This document shows, piece after piece, positions 13,801-14,638 of a stretch of 14,638 bases of DNA. Source of the DNA: DASRPD01 sp035646535 (GTDB lineage Bacteria; Actinomycetota; Acidimicrobiia; IMCC26256; JANYLB01); the NCBI GenBank assembly GCA_035646535.1, contig DASRPD010000124.1, forward strand, positions 1-14,638, read 5' to 3'. The position numbers and the translations under genes were made by a program. The notes under the pieces were generated by a model. That model was not told the DNA's origin. It saw nothing but the letters and a program-made list of their open reading frames with translations, and did not search any database. Position 1 is the first letter of the stretch. Each line of letters begins with the position of its first letter.

Positions 13801-14298
13801 GAGCGGACGCGGTTCACGTTCCCGCGCCAGCACAAGGACCGGTTCCTCTCGATTCCCGACTTCTTCCGTTCGGCGGCGTCCGGTGAGGCCGACTACGCCG
13901 GTTTCACCGTGGTCACCATGGGCCAAGCGGCCACCGAGCACGAACGCGAGCTGTTCGCCGAGGACCGCTACCAGGAGTATCTCCTCGCGCACGGCCTGTC
14001 GATCGAGACCACCGAGGCGCTCATGGAGCTATGGCACAAGCGGATGCGCGAGGAGTGGGGTTTCGTCGATGAAGACGGGCCGACGGTGACGGGCCTGTTC
14101 CGCCAGAAGTACCGGGGCTCGCGCTACTCGTGGGGTTATCCGGCGTGTCCCGATCTCGAGGACCAGGCCAACCTCATCGAGCTCCTCGATCCGGCCCGCA
14201 TCGGAGTGACCCTCACCGAGGAGTTCATGTTCGACCCCGAACAGACCACCGCGGCCATCGTCGTTCCCCACCCCGAGGCCAAATACTTCGTGACCTAG
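10828..14298 (+). CDS. metH: Methionine synthase, cobalamin-dependent
   Basis: Methylates homocysteine to methionine using methyl-tetrahydrofolate and a bound cobalamin; cytoplasmic. At 1156 residues it is a little shorter than the E. coli enzyme (1227) but complete. Modules in order: homocysteine domain (about 1-310) with zinc ligands Cys224 (GLNCATGP) and Cys290/Cys291 (GGCCGTTP); pterin domain (about 332-600) opening VGERTNANGSKRF; four-helix cap (about 620-710); cobalamin Rossmann domain (about 718-850) with DVHDIGKN, lower ligand His732; then a charged, Arg-rich linker (853-894) and the S-adenosylmethionine reactivation domain (about 895-1156) with GYPACPD (1103-1109). The ATG at 10828 gives the family N-terminus LAERVLVFDGAFGT and follows TACCCT by 9 bases. 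The presence of the reactivation domain means no separate reactivating protein is required. Strong hairpin follows the stop. Confidence 0.97.
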   Translation: MSDFLAALAERVLVFDGAFGTWVQNHDLGPDDFGGETLEGCNEHLVLTRPDLIADLHSEFFSVGVDAVETATFGSFPIVLAEYDIAEKTVEMNEAAARIAREVAHGFSTPERPRFVIGSMGPGTKLPSLGHIRFAELRDAYVPQAEGLLRGGADVLLVETVQDLLQAKAALVACRRAMASTGIEVPLAVQVTMETTGRMLIGSEIGAALTALEAMQPDVIGLNCATGPAEMTEHLRYLSQHARPFLSCLPNAGLPSIVEGRTHYDLTPTELADAHERNVTELGINIVGGCCGTTPEHLRAVVERLGEGRVAAPRQPEFEPGCSSIYSSVPFHQELAYLAVGERTNANGSKRFREAMLEADWDTCVKMARDQIKEGAHVLDVCVDYVGRDGTEDMDEIASRFATQAALPLVFDSTEPEVLEAGLQRSGGKAILNSANLEDGEAEGSRLDRVFRLAREYGAAVICLAIDEEGQARDAAWKLRVCTRIYDLAVHRYGMEPSDLIFDALTFPLGSGQEDLRRDGIETIEAIRAIKTELPEASTILGLSNVSFGLKPALRHVLNSVFLAECRQAGLDSAIAHAARIMPMHKIDDHVREVTLDLIYDRRRDGYDPLTELLELFADVDASAIEEEDRSGWTVEERLSHRIIDGDRDGLEADLDTQLTTRPALSIVNEVLLEGMKVVGDLFGRGEMQLPFVLQSAETMKAAVAYLEPHMDRAEGTSKGVFVIGTVKGDVHDIGKNLVDIILTNNGYEVHNIGIKAPLQTFVDKAKEVNADAIGMSGLLVKSTLIMRENLQALNELGLAETPVMLGGAALTRNYVERDLREIFDGRLFYGKDAFEGLHTMEKLMDGKRAGTLAPEFGREPGGRDLPARRSRRGDAGDDVEIPARSDVATDAVVFTPPFLGSRVAKGVSLDEIVGYVNETALFRNQWQFRPDKSIGETDTDFKERLRATLAEELGKAKAGDWLVPSVVWGYFPVNADGNELIVWRDENRREERTRFTFPRQHKDRFLSIPDFFRSAASGEADYAGFTVVTMGQAATEHERELFAEDRYQEYLLAHGLSIETTEALMELWHKRMREEWGFVDEDGPTVTGLFRQKYRGSRYSWGYPACPDLEDQANLIELLDPARIGVTLTEEFMFDPEQTTAAIVVPHPEAKYFVT

Positions 14299-14319
14299 CG
14301 ATGGAGCTCGTCGGGCTGC

Positions 14320-14347
14320 GCGGGGCGGTGGACGGCCACCACCCCGC
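14320..14347 (+). terminator. Strong terminator-like hairpin after metH
   Basis: Bases 14320-14331 pair with 14336-14347 in a 12-bp GC-rich stem with a single C/A mismatch and a tight four-base loop (ACGG). It starts 22 bases after the metH stop. There is no T-run, as is common for actinobacterial terminators. It separates metH from the promoter of the antitoxin gene. Confidence 0.6.
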
Positions 14348-14350
14348 CGC

Positions 14351-14380
14351 TCGACCATCTTCGCGTCATGATGCTATGAT
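14351..14380 (+). promoter_or_regulatory. Leaderless promoter of the toxin-antitoxin pair
   Basis: TATGAT (14375-14380), one base from the consensus -10, ends 6 bases before the ATG at 14387, so transcription should start at the A of the ATG or next to it. A -35-like TCGACC (14351-14356) lies 18 bases upstream of the -10. GGAG immediately before the ATG is too close to serve as a ribosome-binding site. Confidence 0.6.
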
Positions 14381-14386
14381 GCGGAG

Positions 14387-14617
14387 ATGGCGAAGACGCG
14401 CACCACGCTGACGATCGACGAGGACGTGCTGCGCGCGGTGAAGATCCGTGCGGCCCGTACCGGCAAGGGCGATGGAGACGTCATCGAGGAGGCCCTTCGC
14501 CGAGACCTGGGCCTCGACCTGCTCGATCGGCTGTGGGCTCGGAACGATCTTGGCGAAGGCGAAGCGGTTGAGCTTGCCGTCGAAGCTCAGCACACGACCC
14601 GACCTCGCCAGCACTGA
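14387..14617 (+). CDS. Ribbon-helix-helix antitoxin (VapB/CopG-like)
   Basis: Small protein of 76 residues. Residues 5-45 fit a ribbon-helix-helix DNA-binding domain: strand RTTLTIDEDV, helix LRAVKIRAARTG, turn, helix DVIEEALRRDLGLD. This fold dimerises and normally represses its own promoter. The tail LLDRLWARNDLGEGEAVELAVEAQH (the 25 residues from 45 on) resembles antitoxins paired with PIN-domain toxins, where it wraps the nuclease active site. The ATG at 14387 is set by the near-consensus -10 box 6 bases upstream, which predicts leaderless translation. The stop is 3 bases before a GTG that opens the probable toxin, giving the usual antitoxin-toxin order. It could also be a stand-alone regulator, but the downstream start argues against that. 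Confidence 0.82.
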   Translation: MAKTRTTLTIDEDVLRAVKIRAARTGKGDGDVIEEALRRDLGLDLLDRLWARNDLGEGEAVELAVEAQHTTRPRQH

Positions 14618-14620
14618 ACG

Positions 14621-14638
14621 GTGCGGGCGGTTCTCGAC
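14621..14638 (+). CDS. Start of a PIN-domain toxin gene (VapC-like), cut by the window end
   Basis: Only six codons are present: GTG CGG GCG GTT CTC GAC, reading MRAVLD. This is the usual opening of PIN-family ribonuclease toxins (typically continuing TN), whose first conserved Asp at position 6 is a metal ligand. The GTG begins 3 bases after the antitoxin stop and has no clear Shine-Dalgarno sequence, so translation would be coupled. Identification rests on six residues plus position. Confidence 0.6.

Overview
The window is about 14.6 kb of GC-rich bacterial DNA, densely packed with ordinary-length genes on both strands. GC-rich third codon positions, frequent GTG starts and several start codons lying 6-10 bases after a TANNNT box point to a high-GC actinobacterium. 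Gene content (a PlsY-like/DegV pair, a PduO-type adenosyltransferase beside metH, an N-terminal rhodanese-E1 fusion) would fit Acidimicrobiia, but that assignment is inference. No rRNA, tRNA, CRISPR array, insertion sequence or prophage gene is visible. No gene-free stretch exceeds 300 bases; the longest is 3954-4155.

Layout: the 3' part of a sulfatase gene (1-1011, +) converges on a cytochrome P450 (1035-2279, -). A 41-base divergent promoter region separates the P450 from an SMP-30/gluconolactonase-type hydrolase (2321-3178, +), which overlaps by 17 bases a sirtuin-type NAD-dependent deacylase (3162-3953, +). A 202-base leader with a readable promoter and three tandem 12-13 base repeats precedes a rhodanese + MoeB/ThiF fusion (4156-5340, +). 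A convergent PlsY-like acyltransferase (5413-6048, -) stands head to head with a DegV/FakB-type fatty-acid-binding protein (6154-7053, +). A minus-strand run follows: alpha/beta hydrolase (7020-7769), six-helix membrane protein (7777-8439), leucyl aminopeptidase pepA (8570-10057) and PduO-type cobalamin adenosyltransferase (10151-10723). Divergent from that last gene is full-length cobalamin-dependent methionine synthase metH (10828-14298, +), closed by a strong hairpin. The window ends with a ribbon-helix-helix antitoxin (14387-14617, +) and the first six codons of its probable PIN toxin (14621-14638, +).

Functional links: DegV/FakB proteins carry fatty acids that are phosphorylated to acyl-phosphate, the donor used by PlsY, so that divergent pair may be one lipid-acylation unit. 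The adenosyltransferase and metH share cobalamin. The rhodanese-E1 fusion probably activates and sulfurates a sulfur-carrier protein encoded elsewhere. The antitoxin/toxin pair is self-contained.

I do not see a clearly novel multi-gene system. The least ordinary features are the reversed rhodanese-E1 domain order, the altered PlsY and DegV motifs, four short tandem duplications lying in or at the edge of intergenic regions (one duplicates a ribosome-binding site, one crosses the pepA stop codon), and a recurring TA(G/C)CCT box upstream of five genes.
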